Below are positions 35,442-43,833 of a stretch of 64,000 bases of DNA, piece after piece. The notes below the pieces were generated by a model. That model was not told where the DNA came from and ran no database searches. It saw only the letters and a program-made list of their open reading frames with translations. The translations under genes and the position numbers were made by a program. Source of the stretch: Pedobacter cryoconitis (GTDB lineage Bacteria; Bacteroidota; Bacteroidia; Sphingobacteriales; Sphingobacteriaceae); NCBI GenBank assembly GCA_019352875.1, contig JAAAFW010000015.1:1592878-1656877 (forward strand). Reading direction: 5' to 3'. Each line of letters starts with the position of its first letter. Position 1 is the first letter of the stretch.

Positions 35442-35810
35442 ATGGTCTTTATAGTTGTGCTTATAGCATCTTTTCTGCTTCAAATGGTACTTCCCTGGTG
35501 GATCATCGTTCCAGTGTCTTTTATCACCTGCTGCCTGATTGGTAAAACTCCAAAAAAGTCTATATGGGAACCGTTTTTAGCCATCTTCATATTATGGACA
35601 GGAGTTGCTCTCTCTTATAGCTTGCAGAATCAGCATATTCTGGCAGATAGGGTTGCGGAAATGTTTGGCTTGCAAACTTGGTGGCTTATCCTATTTGTTA
35701 CTGCTTTAACCGGTGGTTTTATTGTTGCTATCAGTGGTATTTGCGGCTACAAATTCCGCAAAACAATCCTGGCCAAGAAGCATGTAAGTCATAGCTCGGT
35801 TAATAATTAA
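35442..35810 (+). CDS. Small integral membrane protein, 122 aa
   Basis: Three to four hydrophobic segments are visible (about 1-35, 44-62, 74-106), the last followed by a basic tail (KFRKTILAKKH). It starts 1 base after the penicillin acylase stop, so the two are almost certainly co-transcribed. I recognise no family. A role in membrane insertion or processing of the acylase product is only a guess from position. Confidence 0.7.
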   Translation: MVFIVVLIASFLLQMVLPWWIIVPVSFITCCLIGKTPKKSIWEPFLAIFILWTGVALSYSLQNQHILADRVAEMFGLQTWWLILFVTALTGGFIVAISGICGYKFRKTILAKKHVSHSSVNN

Positions 35811-35871
35811 AGAATCTGCCGCAGATCTGCAGAATCATTTCTTCTTCAGCTTTAAAAACTGATTGTTTATG

Positions 35872-35879
35872 TATTTTTG
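35872..35879 (+). promoter_or_regulatory. Probable -7 promoter element of the LuxE-like gene
   Basis: TATTTTTG is an exact TAnnTTTG match ending 8 bases before the ATG, predicting a very short or absent 5' leader. No TTTG is seen at the -33 position. Confidence 0.45.
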
Positions 35880-35887
35880 CCGCTGAT

Positions 35888-36865
35888 ATGTTAATTGACT
35901 CAATTTTCTCTATTTCAGGCAGCGACCAGTTTGAGCAAACAGCACTGGAAATTTTCAGGCTACAGGCTAAAAACTGTAGTCCATATGCTCAGTTTATCCA
36001 AAACTTGGGGGTATCCCCGGAAAAAATTGACAGTCTGGACCAGATCCCATACTTACCTATCAGTTTTTTCAAAACACATAAAATTGTCAGCACAACGATT
36101 GATCCTGTACGTATTTTCACGAGCTCAGGCACTACCGGGCAGCAGCAGAGCAGGCATTATGTAACGGACCTGACCCTATATGAAAAAAGTTTTAATCTCG
36201 CCTTTGACCAGTTCTATGGTAATCCCGGCAACTTTTGTATACTGGCGTTACTCCCATCTTATCTGGAAAGAGAAGGTTCGTCTTTAATCTATATGGTTGA
36301 TTCGTTGCTGAGTCAAAGCAAACATCCTGCAAGTGGGTATTTTTTACATAACCACCAGGAATTATATGAACAGCTAAGCGCACTTAAAAGTGCCGGACAG
36401 CAAACGATTCTAATCGGTGTTACCTACGCTTTACTTGATTTCCTGGAAAAATACCAGCTCGATTTTCCTGAACTGATTATTATGGAAACGGGCGGGATGA
36501 AAGGAAAAAGGAAAGAAATGGTCAGGGAAGAGCTCCATACGGTACTTAAGCAAGGCTTCGGAGTTCCTGCGATTCACAGTGAGTACGGGATGACCGAATT
36601 ACTCTCGCAGGCGTATTCTCTTGGAGAAGGAATCTTCGAGTGTCCTCAGTGGATGAAAATCGTACTCAGAGATACGAATGATCCACTTTCTTTGGTACAT
36701 GGCAATCAAACAGGAGGTATCAATGTAATTGACCTGGCCAATATAAACTCCTGTGCTTTTATTGCTACCCAGGATTTAGGCAGGGTTTATTCAGACGGGA
36801 CTTTCGAAGTTCTGGGTCGTTTCGACAATGCAGATATCAGAGGTTGTAATCTACTTGTACAATAA
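35888..36865 (+). CDS. LuxE/PaaK-like acyl-protein synthetase family protein
   Basis: The 325-aa protein resembles the adenylate-forming LuxE family: FTSSGTTGQQQSRH is the P-loop-like S-S-G-T-T-G motif, with later METGGMKGKRKEM and IHSEYGMTELLSQAY adenylate-binding blocks, and DLGRVYSDGTFEVLGRFDNADIRGCN near the end. LuxE activates fatty acids and transfers them; here no luminescence genes are present. It is shorter than a full acyl-CoA synthetase because the mobile C-terminal domain is missing, as normal for this family. The acyl substrate and acceptor are unknown. Confidence 0.82.
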   Translation: MLIDSIFSISGSDQFEQTALEIFRLQAKNCSPYAQFIQNLGVSPEKIDSLDQIPYLPISFFKTHKIVSTTIDPVRIFTSSGTTGQQQSRHYVTDLTLYEKSFNLAFDQFYGNPGNFCILALLPSYLEREGSSLIYMVDSLLSQSKHPASGYFLHNHQELYEQLSALKSAGQQTILIGVTYALLDFLEKYQLDFPELIIMETGGMKGKRKEMVREELHTVLKQGFGVPAIHSEYGMTELLSQAYSLGEGIFECPQWMKIVLRDTNDPLSLVHGNQTGGINVIDLANINSCAFIATQDLGRVYSDGTFEVLGRFDNADIRGCNLLVQ

Positions 36866-36886
36866 GGACCTAATTCCTGTTAAAAT

Positions 36887-36922
36887 AAAAGATCCGGCAC
36901 TGGAAAACAGGCCGGATCTTTT
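36887..36922. terminator. Bidirectional terminator between the LuxE-like gene and tyrS
   Basis: AAAAGATCCGGC (36887-36898) pairs with GCCGGATCTTTT (36911-36922) with a 12-nt loop. Confidence 0.85.
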
Positions 36923-36934
36923 AATGATATCTAT

Positions 36935-38221
36935 TTATTCCGCGATCAGCAAGAAATAATTCTTCTTTCCTTTTTGTACAATAATATACTGATCATTAAT
37001 TAAATCGGCAGTATTGTATTGCGCCGTCAGTTCGGCAACTTTAGTTTTATTGATACTTAACCCACCCCCCTGGATCGTCTTCTTTACTTCTCCTTTTGAC
37101 GGGAATACGGAAGATTTCTCGGCTAATAGAGTGGCGACATCAATACCTTCGTTCAGTTCAGCTTTACTGATTGTATATTGAGGAACACCTTCAAAGATTT
37201 CCAGTACGTGTGCAGGGCTTAAGCTCTCCAGAAATGCGACTGAACCATTGCCAAAAAGAAACTCTGAGGTTTTTACCGCAGTTTCCAATGCTGCTTCACT
37301 ATGCGTTCTGATTGTAATATCTGTCGCCAGCGCTTTTTGCAGTATTCTTAAATGAGGAGCTGCATCATGTTCTGCTTCGAGTTTGTCCAATTCATCTTTA
37401 CCTAAAAGGGTGAAAATACGAATCCAGGATTTTGCATCTGCATCTGTCGCATTTAACCAGAACTGATAATATTTATAAGGAGATGTTTTCTCGGGATCAA
37501 GCCAGATAGCTCCGCTTTCTGTTTTACCAAATTTAGTGCCATCAGCTTTCTTGATTAACTGGGTTGTTAATCCATAAGCTGTACCACTATCTTTCCGTCT
37601 TATGAATTCTGTACCGGTTACAATATTTCCCCATTGATCTGATCCGCCCATCTGAATAGAGCAATTGTGATTTTTCCACAAATAATAAAAATCATAACCC
37701 TGAATAAGCTGGTAGCTGAACTCTGTAAATGACAAACCGGAATCTCCCGTTAAACGTTTCTTAACGCTGTCTTTGGCCATCATATAATTCACTGTGATAT
37801 GTTTTCCAACATCACGGATAAAATCCAGAAAGCTGAACTCACGGAACCAATCAGCATTATTTACCATAACCGCACCATTACCTTCGTCACTGAACTTTAA
37901 AAAACGGTTCAGTTGCTGCTTAATACCTGCAAGATTTACTTCCAGCACTTCTTCAGTCAGCAGGTTCCTCTCGTCAGATTTACCTGAAGGATCTCCAACC
38001 ATTCCTGTCGCCCCACCAACAAGCGCAAATGGCTTGTGTCCGGCTCTCTGAAAATGGATCAGGGTCATAATCTGAGTCAGGTGACCAACGTGTAAAGAAT
38101 CTGCTGTAGGGTCAAAGCCAATATATCCGGAGCACATGCCTTCATTTAGTTTTTCTTCTGCATTAGGCATGATATCATGTAACATACCTCTCCATCTTAA
38201 TTCTTCAACAAAATTGGTCAT
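36935..38221 (-). CDS. tyrS: Tyrosine--tRNA ligase
   Basis: The 428-aa class I synthetase charges tRNA-Tyr. The HIGH-type motif is HVGH in FDPTADSLHVGHLTQ, and the KMSKS-type motif is KFGKT (TKFGKTESG). YQLIQGYDFYYLW and QMGGSDQWGNIVTGTEFIR are the tyrosine-binding signature blocks. The C-terminal about 70 residues (GGGLSINKTKV) form the S4-like RNA-binding domain. Minus-strand TATCTTTG (38239-38246), an exact -7 element, lies 18 bases before the start. Confidence 0.97.
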   Translation of the reverse strand: MTNFVEELRWRGMLHDIMPNAEEKLNEGMCSGYIGFDPTADSLHVGHLTQIMTLIHFQRAGHKPFALVGGATGMVGDPSGKSDERNLLTEEVLEVNLAGIKQQLNRFLKFSDEGNGAVMVNNADWFREFSFLDFIRDVGKHITVNYMMAKDSVKKRLTGDSGLSFTEFSYQLIQGYDFYYLWKNHNCSIQMGGSDQWGNIVTGTEFIRRKDSGTAYGLTTQLIKKADGTKFGKTESGAIWLDPEKTSPYKYYQFWLNATDADAKSWIRIFTLLGKDELDKLEAEHDAAPHLRILQKALATDITIRTHSEAALETAVKTSEFLFGNGSVAFLESLSPAHVLEIFEGVPQYTISKAELNEGIDVATLLAEKSSVFPSKGEVKKTIQGGGLSINKTKVAELTAQYNTADLINDQYIIVQKGKKNYFLLIAE

Positions 38222-38238
38222 TGTTCTATACTTTTCGG

Positions 38239-38246
38239 CAAAGATA
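38239..38246 (-). promoter_or_regulatory. Probable -7 promoter element of tyrS
   Basis: Minus-strand TATCTTTG matches TAnnTTTG exactly, 18 bases before the tyrS ATG. The -33 TTTG is not found at the expected distance. Confidence 0.4.
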
Positions 38247-38279
38247 AGAAAAGCCTTGTTAAAAAATTTCTACTTTTAA

Positions 38280-38987
38280 ATGATGAACTTCCTTTCCCAC
38301 TATTACTTCGAGAGACATACTGATAATCCTTATATCGTACTGGGAATGGTATTACCGGATCTGATCAGGAATGCCGATAAAACCTGGAACCCACATCCTC
38401 AAAAGCATGAACATCTGTTCAATCAGTCATCTACAGACCTGAGCTTGCTTACCGGATGGAAGACACACCTTGAGGTAGACCGGCTGTTTCATAACTCTCA
38501 GTATTTCACTGTTCAGACAGCTAATCTTAAAAAATTTCTCCTCCCTGCTTTAAAGGATAGCCCTGTCAAACCTTTCTTTCTGGCACATATCGGTGTGGAA
38601 CTAATGCTGGATCAACAATTACTCCATCATCAAAAAATAAATGCAGGCCGTTTTTACGAACAGTTGCAGGAGGCCAATACGCCGCAGCTCCATGAATTCC
38701 TCCGGAAAGCAGGTATCCCCGACGTCGATAAATTTGACAATTTTTATCAGAAATTTATCTCCAGCCGTTATCTGTTCAGTTATAATGAGACCAAAAATGT
38801 TGGTTATGCACTCACTCAGATCTGCAAAAGAGTCTGGAAGACCCCGTTTACAGAAGACCAGAGCCAGCTGCTCATACACGGATTGAATGCTTATCATGAG
38901 CATACAGCTGACCGTTCTATGGAAATCTTCTCCGAGATAGAACAATTATTGCCGTCAAGAGGTAATAGCCCTCTATTTTCAGACTGA
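38280..38987 (+). CDS. AcpH-like (ACP phosphodiesterase-type) protein, uncertain
   Basis: The 235-aa protein opens MMNFLSHYYFERHTDNPYIVLGMVLPDLIR, which resembles the MNFLAHLxLA...G-x-L-x-D-F-(V/I)-R start of acyl carrier protein phosphodiesterase (AcpH), and later has HLEVDRLFH and AHIGVELMLDQQLL, positions where AcpH carries metal-binding His/Asp. It is longer than E. coli AcpH (about 190 aa) and similarity is limited to these blocks. It may remove 4'-phosphopantetheine from ACP or be an unrelated metal-dependent HD-type hydrolase. ligA follows after 19 bases. Confidence 0.55.
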   Translation: MMNFLSHYYFERHTDNPYIVLGMVLPDLIRNADKTWNPHPQKHEHLFNQSSTDLSLLTGWKTHLEVDRLFHNSQYFTVQTANLKKFLLPALKDSPVKPFFLAHIGVELMLDQQLLHHQKINAGRFYEQLQEANTPQLHEFLRKAGIPDVDKFDNFYQKFISSRYLFSYNETKNVGYALTQICKRVWKTPFTEDQSQLLIHGLNAYHEHTADRSMEIFSEIEQLLPSRGNSPLFSD

Positions 38988-39006
38988 TTTCCTAACTTCG
39001 CGTATT

Positions 39007-41019
39007 ATGTCATCAACTGCTATTAAAGACACGATGGATGCACTGGTTAACGAGCTTAATCAGCATACCTATAATTATTATGTTCTTGCCATGCCAACCA
39101 TTGCTGATTACGAATTTGATCAGAAGCTGGCAGAGTTAAATCGTCTGGAACTTGCACATCCGGAATATGCAGATCCCGACTCCCCCACTCAGAAAGTAGG
39201 CGGTGATATTACCAAAAATTTCATTACAGTGAAGCACCGGTGGCCAATGATGTCTCTGGGAAACACGTATAATGAACAGGATCTACGGGATTTTGATGAA
39301 CGTATCACAAAGGCGCTCGGCAGCAATTTCGAATATGTCTGCGAGTTAAAGTTCGATGGGCTTTCCATCAGCCTGACCTATGAAAACAACCGGTTGGTTC
39401 GAGCTGTAACACGTGGCGATGGAACCAAAGGTGATGATGTCACTGCGAACGTAAAGACAATAAGTAATATTCCGCACAGGCTGAAGTCGGCCGAAGCACC
39501 CGAATTGTTTGAAATACGGGGTGAGATCTTTATGCATAAAGCTGCATTTAACAGGTTAAATCTCGAAAGAGAAGAACTCGGCGAAATTACCTATGCTAAT
39601 CCAAGAAATTTTGCTTCCGGCACCATTAAAATGCAGGATCCGAAAGAAGTAGCAAAAAGGCCCCTGGATGCATTTTTTTATAGCCTTAATACTGAAAAAG
39701 AATATTTTAAAACGCACTACGAAAGTTTGCAGGAATTAAAAAAATGGGGTTTTCATGTTTCTCAGGATACCAGACTCTGCAATAATATTGAGTCTGTCCT
39801 GGAATTCATCCATTATTGGGAAAAACGCCGTTATGAACTCGGTTACGACATAGATGGTATTGTTATTAAAGTTAACAGCTTCAGTCAGCAGCAGGAATTA
39901 GGTTTCACTGCAAAGTCGCCGAGATGGGCAATTTCCTATAAATATAAAGCGGAGGAAGTTGAAACTGTTTTAAACAGTGTCAGTTATCAGGTTGGCAGAA
40001 CAGGTGCTGTAACTCCGGTTGCTAATCTTGAACCCATACTACTAGCCGGAACCACTGTTAAACGTGCAACCTTGCATAATGCTAATGAAATTGAACGGTT
40101 AGACCTGCACATTGGTGACCGTGTAGCGGTAGAAAAAGGAGGAGAAATAATTCCAAAAATCATAAGGGTGAATTTCTCAGCCCGCCAGCCGGGTGCATTA
40201 CCAGTTATCTATCCGAGGAACTGCCCTGAATGTGGGACAGAATTAATCCGTAAAGAAGGTGAAGTGGCTTTTTATTGTCCGAATGATGAAGGTTGCGGAC
40301 CGCAGATCGTTGGTAAAATACAGCATTTTATCTCCCGCAAAGCGATGAATATAGATGGCCTGGGTGACGAAACTATCGTGGCTTTCTACCAAAGGGGCCT
40401 GGTAAAGCATATTAGCGATTTATATACGCTAAAAGATCATCAGGATGAGCTAAAGACAATGGAACGTTTTGGCGAAAAATCAATAACCAATATGCTTAAG
40501 GGAATTGAACTTTCCAAACAGATGCCTTTTGAAAAGGTGTTGTTTGGTATGGGGATACGCTATGTAGGAGAAACTGTCGCCAGGAAACTAGCAGTCGCTA
40601 CCGGCAATATTGACGACCTTATAGGCCTGAATGCAGAACAACTTACTGCCATTGACGAAATCGGGCAACGAATAGCGGAAAGTATTCTGGAATATTTTGG
40701 TGATCCCGCACATATTCAGCAAATTGAGCTACTTAAAACACATGGATTACAATTTGTGGCAGAAGATGTTGCTGTGATACTGGAAAGTGACAAACTTACT
40801 GGAAAAACATTCGTAATTTCGGGAGTTTTTGAACAGCACAGCAGGGAGGAACTCAAACAATTGATTGAAAAGCATGGTGGAAAGATACTGAGCAGCATAT
40901 CCGCCAAACTGAATTATCTGCTGGCCGGCGATAATATGGGTCCTTCCAAACTGGAAAAAGCACAGAAACTAAACATTCCATTTCTTACAGTGGAAGAGTT
41001 ATTAAAGCTATTGAAGTAA
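39007..41019 (+). CDS. ligA: NAD-dependent DNA ligase
   Basis: The 670-aa enzyme seals nicks during replication and repair using NAD. Domain order is normal: Ia domain with YYVLAMPTIADYEFD, adenylation domain with the adenylated Lys115 in CELKFDGLS, OB fold, zinc finger (CPECGTEL...CPNDEGC), helix-hairpin-helix repeats and a C-terminal BRCT domain (last about 80 residues, TGKTFVISGVFEQHSREELKQ). All catalytic residues are intact. dapA starts 10 bases after its stop. Confidence 0.98.
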   Translation: MSSTAIKDTMDALVNELNQHTYNYYVLAMPTIADYEFDQKLAELNRLELAHPEYADPDSPTQKVGGDITKNFITVKHRWPMMSLGNTYNEQDLRDFDERITKALGSNFEYVCELKFDGLSISLTYENNRLVRAVTRGDGTKGDDVTANVKTISNIPHRLKSAEAPELFEIRGEIFMHKAAFNRLNLEREELGEITYANPRNFASGTIKMQDPKEVAKRPLDAFFYSLNTEKEYFKTHYESLQELKKWGFHVSQDTRLCNNIESVLEFIHYWEKRRYELGYDIDGIVIKVNSFSQQQELGFTAKSPRWAISYKYKAEEVETVLNSVSYQVGRTGAVTPVANLEPILLAGTTVKRATLHNANEIERLDLHIGDRVAVEKGGEIIPKIIRVNFSARQPGALPVIYPRNCPECGTELIRKEGEVAFYCPNDEGCGPQIVGKIQHFISRKAMNIDGLGDETIVAFYQRGLVKHISDLYTLKDHQDELKTMERFGEKSITNMLKGIELSKQMPFEKVLFGMGIRYVGETVARKLAVATGNIDDLIGLNAEQLTAIDEIGQRIAESILEYFGDPAHIQQIELLKTHGLQFVAEDVAVILESDKLTGKTFVISGVFEQHSREELKQLIEKHGGKILSSISAKLNYLLAGDNMGPSKLEKAQKLNIPFLTVEELLKLLK

Positions 41020-41029
41020 ATACAAAAAA

Positions 41030-41908
41030 ATGAACAGATTTCATGGAACGGGTGTAGCATTGGTTACACCATTTAATACAGATGGATCGGTAGATTACAC
41101 AGGGCTTAAAAACCTGATCAATTACCAGATCGAAGGCCAGGTAGAGTACCTGGTATCTTTAGGAACAACAGGTGAATCGGCCACACTTAATAAGGAAGAG
41201 AAGAAGAAAATCTGGGCATATACTGCAGAAATTAATAACGGAAGACTACCCCTTATCGCTGGAATTGGCGGAAATGATACTGCGTCAGTTGTAGATGCTA
41301 TTAAGAATTTCGATACAGCAGGATACGACGCTATACTTTCAGCAAGCCCATATTATAATAAACCTTCGCAGGAAGGTATATATCAGCATTACAAAGCGAT
41401 CAGTGAAGCAAGTCCTCTTCCTGTACTTTTATATAACGTACCTGGCAGAACGGCAAGTAATATGAGTGCGGAAACTACATGCAGATTAGCTGCAGACTTT
41501 AAAAATATCATTGGTATTAAAGAAGCTTCGGGGAATTTCGATCAGTTTAATCAAATTATGAGAGATAAACCGGTAGATTTCCTTCTGATTTCAGGTGACG
41601 ATCCTATCACACTTCCGATGATTGCTTTAGGTGCATGTGGCTTGATATCTGTGGTTGGGAATGCCCTACCTGCAGCAGTATCGCAATTGGTACGTCTATG
41701 TCTTCAGGGAGATTTTAATTCGGCCCTGCCCTTGCATCTGCGCTTAATCGAGTTAACCAGACTGGCATTTGCAGAAGGTAATCCTGCTGGCATAAAAGCT
41801 GCATTAAAACATTTCAACGTATGTGGAGACCATGTACGTCTACCGTTAGTTTCTGCGACGGCTGGATTAAATGAACAAATAATTGCTGAGCTCAATAAGA
41901 TCAGTTAG
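41030..41908 (+). CDS. dapA: 4-hydroxy-tetrahydrodipicolinate synthase
   Basis: The 292-aa class I aldolase condenses pyruvate and aspartate semialdehyde in the lysine/meso-DAP pathway, and so supplies the cell wall made by the dcw genes further on. Lys164 in IGIKEASGN forms the Schiff base, Tyr135 in LLYNVPGRT is catalytic, and GTTGESATL (45-53) is the substrate-binding loop. Length is typical. It follows ligA by 10 bases, so is probably co-transcribed, and ends in a perfect hairpin. Confidence 0.96.
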   Translation: MNRFHGTGVALVTPFNTDGSVDYTGLKNLINYQIEGQVEYLVSLGTTGESATLNKEEKKKIWAYTAEINNGRLPLIAGIGGNDTASVVDAIKNFDTAGYDAILSASPYYNKPSQEGIYQHYKAISEASPLPVLLYNVPGRTASNMSAETTCRLAADFKNIIGIKEASGNFDQFNQIMRDKPVDFLLISGDDPITLPMIALGACGLISVVGNALPAAVSQLVRLCLQGDFNSALPLHLRLIELTRLAFAEGNPAGIKAALKHFNVCGDHVRLPLVSATAGLNEQIIAELNKIS

Positions 41909-41943
41909 GAAAGATAGATAGCCAGGCGAATTACTTATAAAAG

Positions 41944-41979
41944 CAAAAAGCGCATTGTATAACTACAATGCGCTTTTTG
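41944..41979. terminator. Bidirectional terminator between dapA and the histone-like gene
   Basis: Arms 41944-41959 and 41964-41979 are perfectly complementary over 16 bp with a TAAC loop; A5/T5 runs lie at the base on both sides. Confidence 0.9.
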
Positions 41980-41996
41980 TTAAGCATAGAATTCCA

Positions 41997-42173
41997 TTAA
42001 GCCTTGTTTTTAGACTCCTGAATTTCCAACCTTATTTCCTGAGCCAGGTTTTTAAGGTCCTGCATACCTTTCCGCACTCGCGTTCCTGCTGCACTGTTCG
42101 CCTTATTGTAAAACTTATCAGCATCAGCTTCGATGGAAGCTAAGAGATTCTTCAATTCGTCAAATTTTTTCAT
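41997..42173 (-). CDS. Histone H1-like (Hc1-type) small protein, 58 aa
   Basis: The gene is short and convergent with dapA. Translation gives MKKFDELKNLLASIEADADK, then FYNKANSAAGTRVRKGMQDL and KNLAQEIRLEIQESKNKA. This matches the short histone H1-like protein common in Bacteroidota: the GTRVRKGMQDLK core and the basic Lys-Asn-Lys-Ala end are recognisable. Such proteins are thought to bind DNA or RNA and act in nucleoid organisation, although this has been little tested in the phylum. The start is the only ATG in frame with a full match. Confidence 0.82.
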   Translation of the reverse strand: MKKFDELKNLLASIEADADKFYNKANSAAGTRVRKGMQDLKNLAQEIRLEIQESKNKA

Positions 42174-42358
42174 TTCTAGATATTTTTTGGTTTGGTTTAG
42201 GATTTATTATAACACTTACACTAATTTAGTTCTTTAATCTAATTTAATGAAATTAGCATTCGAAATATAATTACGATATCTAGTTTTTTTTCCACAATAA
42301 ATCAAGAAAAAGGACATACTCATTAAAATATAGAAAATCAGTTCAAAAATTCGCCAAT

Positions 42359-42392
42359 AAAAAAGAGGATGCCATTAGACATCCTCTTTTTT
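42359..42392. terminator. Terminator after the AONS/KBL-family gene
   Basis: AAAAAAGAGGATG (42359-42371) pairs perfectly with CATCCTCTTTTTT (42380-42392), 38 bases beyond the stop of the leftward PLP-enzyme gene. Confidence 0.88.
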
Positions 42393-42429
42393 ATTTCAAA
42401 ATAAATGTCCCTATCCGGGACAATAAATA

Positions 42430-43674
42430 TTAAGCTTCAATATTTAATTTGTTATCTCTATAATATCCGCTATTCAATCTCTCTGCGATAGCACTAAATG
42501 CCTCAAGCGTACGCTCTACATCATCAATCGTATGCATAGCAGTAGGAATTAAACGCAACTCGATTAGACCCTTAGGAATTACCGGGTAAACAACAATTGA
42601 ACAAAAAATACTATAATTCTCTCTGAGATCCATTGTTAAAGCTGTTGCCTCCAGTAACTCCCCTTTAAGGAAAACCGGCGTAACCATGGTATTAGTAATC
42701 CCCAGATCAAACCCGCGTGATCTCAACCCTTTCTGTAAAGAAGTAGCAATATGCCATAAACGTTCTCTCAGTTCCGGATTGTTTTTAAGCAACTCCAAAC
42801 GCTTTAATAGTCCAACAACCATTGGCATAGGCAGAGCCTTAGCAAAGGTCTGAGAACGCATATTATAGCGGAAGAAATTGGTCATTTCTTCTGTAGAAGC
42901 AACAAAAGCACCTATTCCAGCCATAGACTTCGCAAAAGTCGCAAAATAAATATCTACTCCTTCTATACAATCTTGTTCTTCATGAGTACCAGCTCCGGTT
43001 TTACCCATTGTACCGAATCCATGTGCGTCATCGATCAATAAACGGAAGTTAAAATCCTTCTTTAGTTCGATAATTTCTTTAAGTTTTCCCTGAGCGCCTG
43101 ACATACCGAATACCCCTTCAGTAATTACAAGAATTCCACCACCAGACTGCTCTACAAGTTTTGTAGCACGCTCCAATTGTTTTCTCGCGCTCTCAATATC
43201 ATTATGCTTATAAACGAAACGTTTGCCCAGGTGTAATCGCAAACCGTCAATAATACAGGCGTGAGATTCTCCATCGTAAACGATAACATCATTTCTGTCT
43301 ACAAGACAGTCAATAATAGACAACATGCCCTGATAACCAAAATTAAGCAGGAAAGCATCAGGTTTACCGACAAATGCCGCCAATTCCTGTTCCAGTTGCT
43401 CATGATATTTAGAGTTACCAGACATCATACGTGCTCCCATAGGATAAGCCATACCAAACTCCGCCGCACCTTTCATATCTGCCTCTCTGACCTCAGGATG
43501 ATTCGCCAGCCCCAGGTAGTTATTTAAACTCCAAACCAAATGTTCTTTTCCGCGAAAGTTCATATGAGGTGCAATTGCTCCTTCAAGTTTAGGAAAGGAG
43601 AAATATCCATGCGACCATTTTTGATGCTGCCCGAGCGGGCCCATATGTTTTGCTATCTTTTCAAAAATATCCAA
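42430..43674 (-). CDS. PLP-dependent alpha-oxoamine synthase family enzyme (AONS/KBL/serine palmitoyltransferase type)
   Basis: The 414-aa fold-type I PLP enzyme has the family motifs: NNYLGLANHPEV near the start, GARMMSGNSKYHEQLE (80-95), His138 stacking on PLP in DGESHACIIDG, LLIDDAHGFGTMG (212-224) and the Schiff-base Lys249 in FATFAKSMAGIGAF. The family condenses an amino acid with an acyl-CoA. Candidates are serine palmitoyltransferase (sphingolipids are made by Sphingobacteriaceae), 2-amino-3-oxobutyrate CoA ligase or 8-amino-7-oxononanoate synthase; no biotin genes are nearby. Its role is unresolved. A promoter-like element with -33 CTTG and -7 TAAATTTG precedes it. Confidence 0.8.
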   Translation of the reverse strand: MDIFEKIAKHMGPLGQHQKWSHGYFSFPKLEGAIAPHMNFRGKEHLVWSLNNYLGLANHPEVREADMKGAAEFGMAYPMGARMMSGNSKYHEQLEQELAAFVGKPDAFLLNFGYQGMLSIIDCLVDRNDVIVYDGESHACIIDGLRLHLGKRFVYKHNDIESARKQLERATKLVEQSGGGILVITEGVFGMSGAQGKLKEIIELKKDFNFRLLIDDAHGFGTMGKTGAGTHEEQDCIEGVDIYFATFAKSMAGIGAFVASTEEMTNFFRYNMRSQTFAKALPMPMVVGLLKRLELLKNNPELRERLWHIATSLQKGLRSRGFDLGITNTMVTPVFLKGELLEATALTMDLRENYSIFCSIVVYPVIPKGLIELRLIPTAMHTIDDVERTLEAFSAIAERLNSGYYRDNKLNIEA

Positions 43675-43705
43675 TGTGATGTGTATTAAGTTCTAATTAA
43701 TGTTG

Positions 43706-43737
43706 CAAATTTAAGCTTTCTAGCGCTTAAATACAAG
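43706..43737 (-). promoter_or_regulatory. Predicted promoter of the AONS/KBL-family gene
   Basis: Read leftward, CTTG (43734-43737) is followed after 20 bases by TAAATTTG (43706-43713), an exact -7 element. It lies 32 bases before the start codon. Confidence 0.5.
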
Positions 43738-43780
43738 GTGATAGGTTACGTAATAGTCAACCTTATCAACCATTTATCTC

Positions 43781-43815
43781 AAAAAAAAGCCTCAACAGTA
43801 TTCTGTTAAGGCTTT
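43781..43815 (-). terminator. Terminator after ftsZ (end of the dcw cluster)
   Basis: Read leftward AAAGCCT-AACAG pairs with CTGTT-AGGCTTT and is followed by a run of T residues. It begins 18 bases after the ftsZ stop. Confidence 0.82.
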
Positions 43816-43833
43816 ATATAAGGTTATTGTATG

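Noticed and set aside
42288..42296. Single DnaA-box-like TTTTCCACA upstream of the histone-like gene
   Set aside because: One isolated 9-mer is expected by chance in AT-rich DNA of this length; other single copies fall inside coding sequence.
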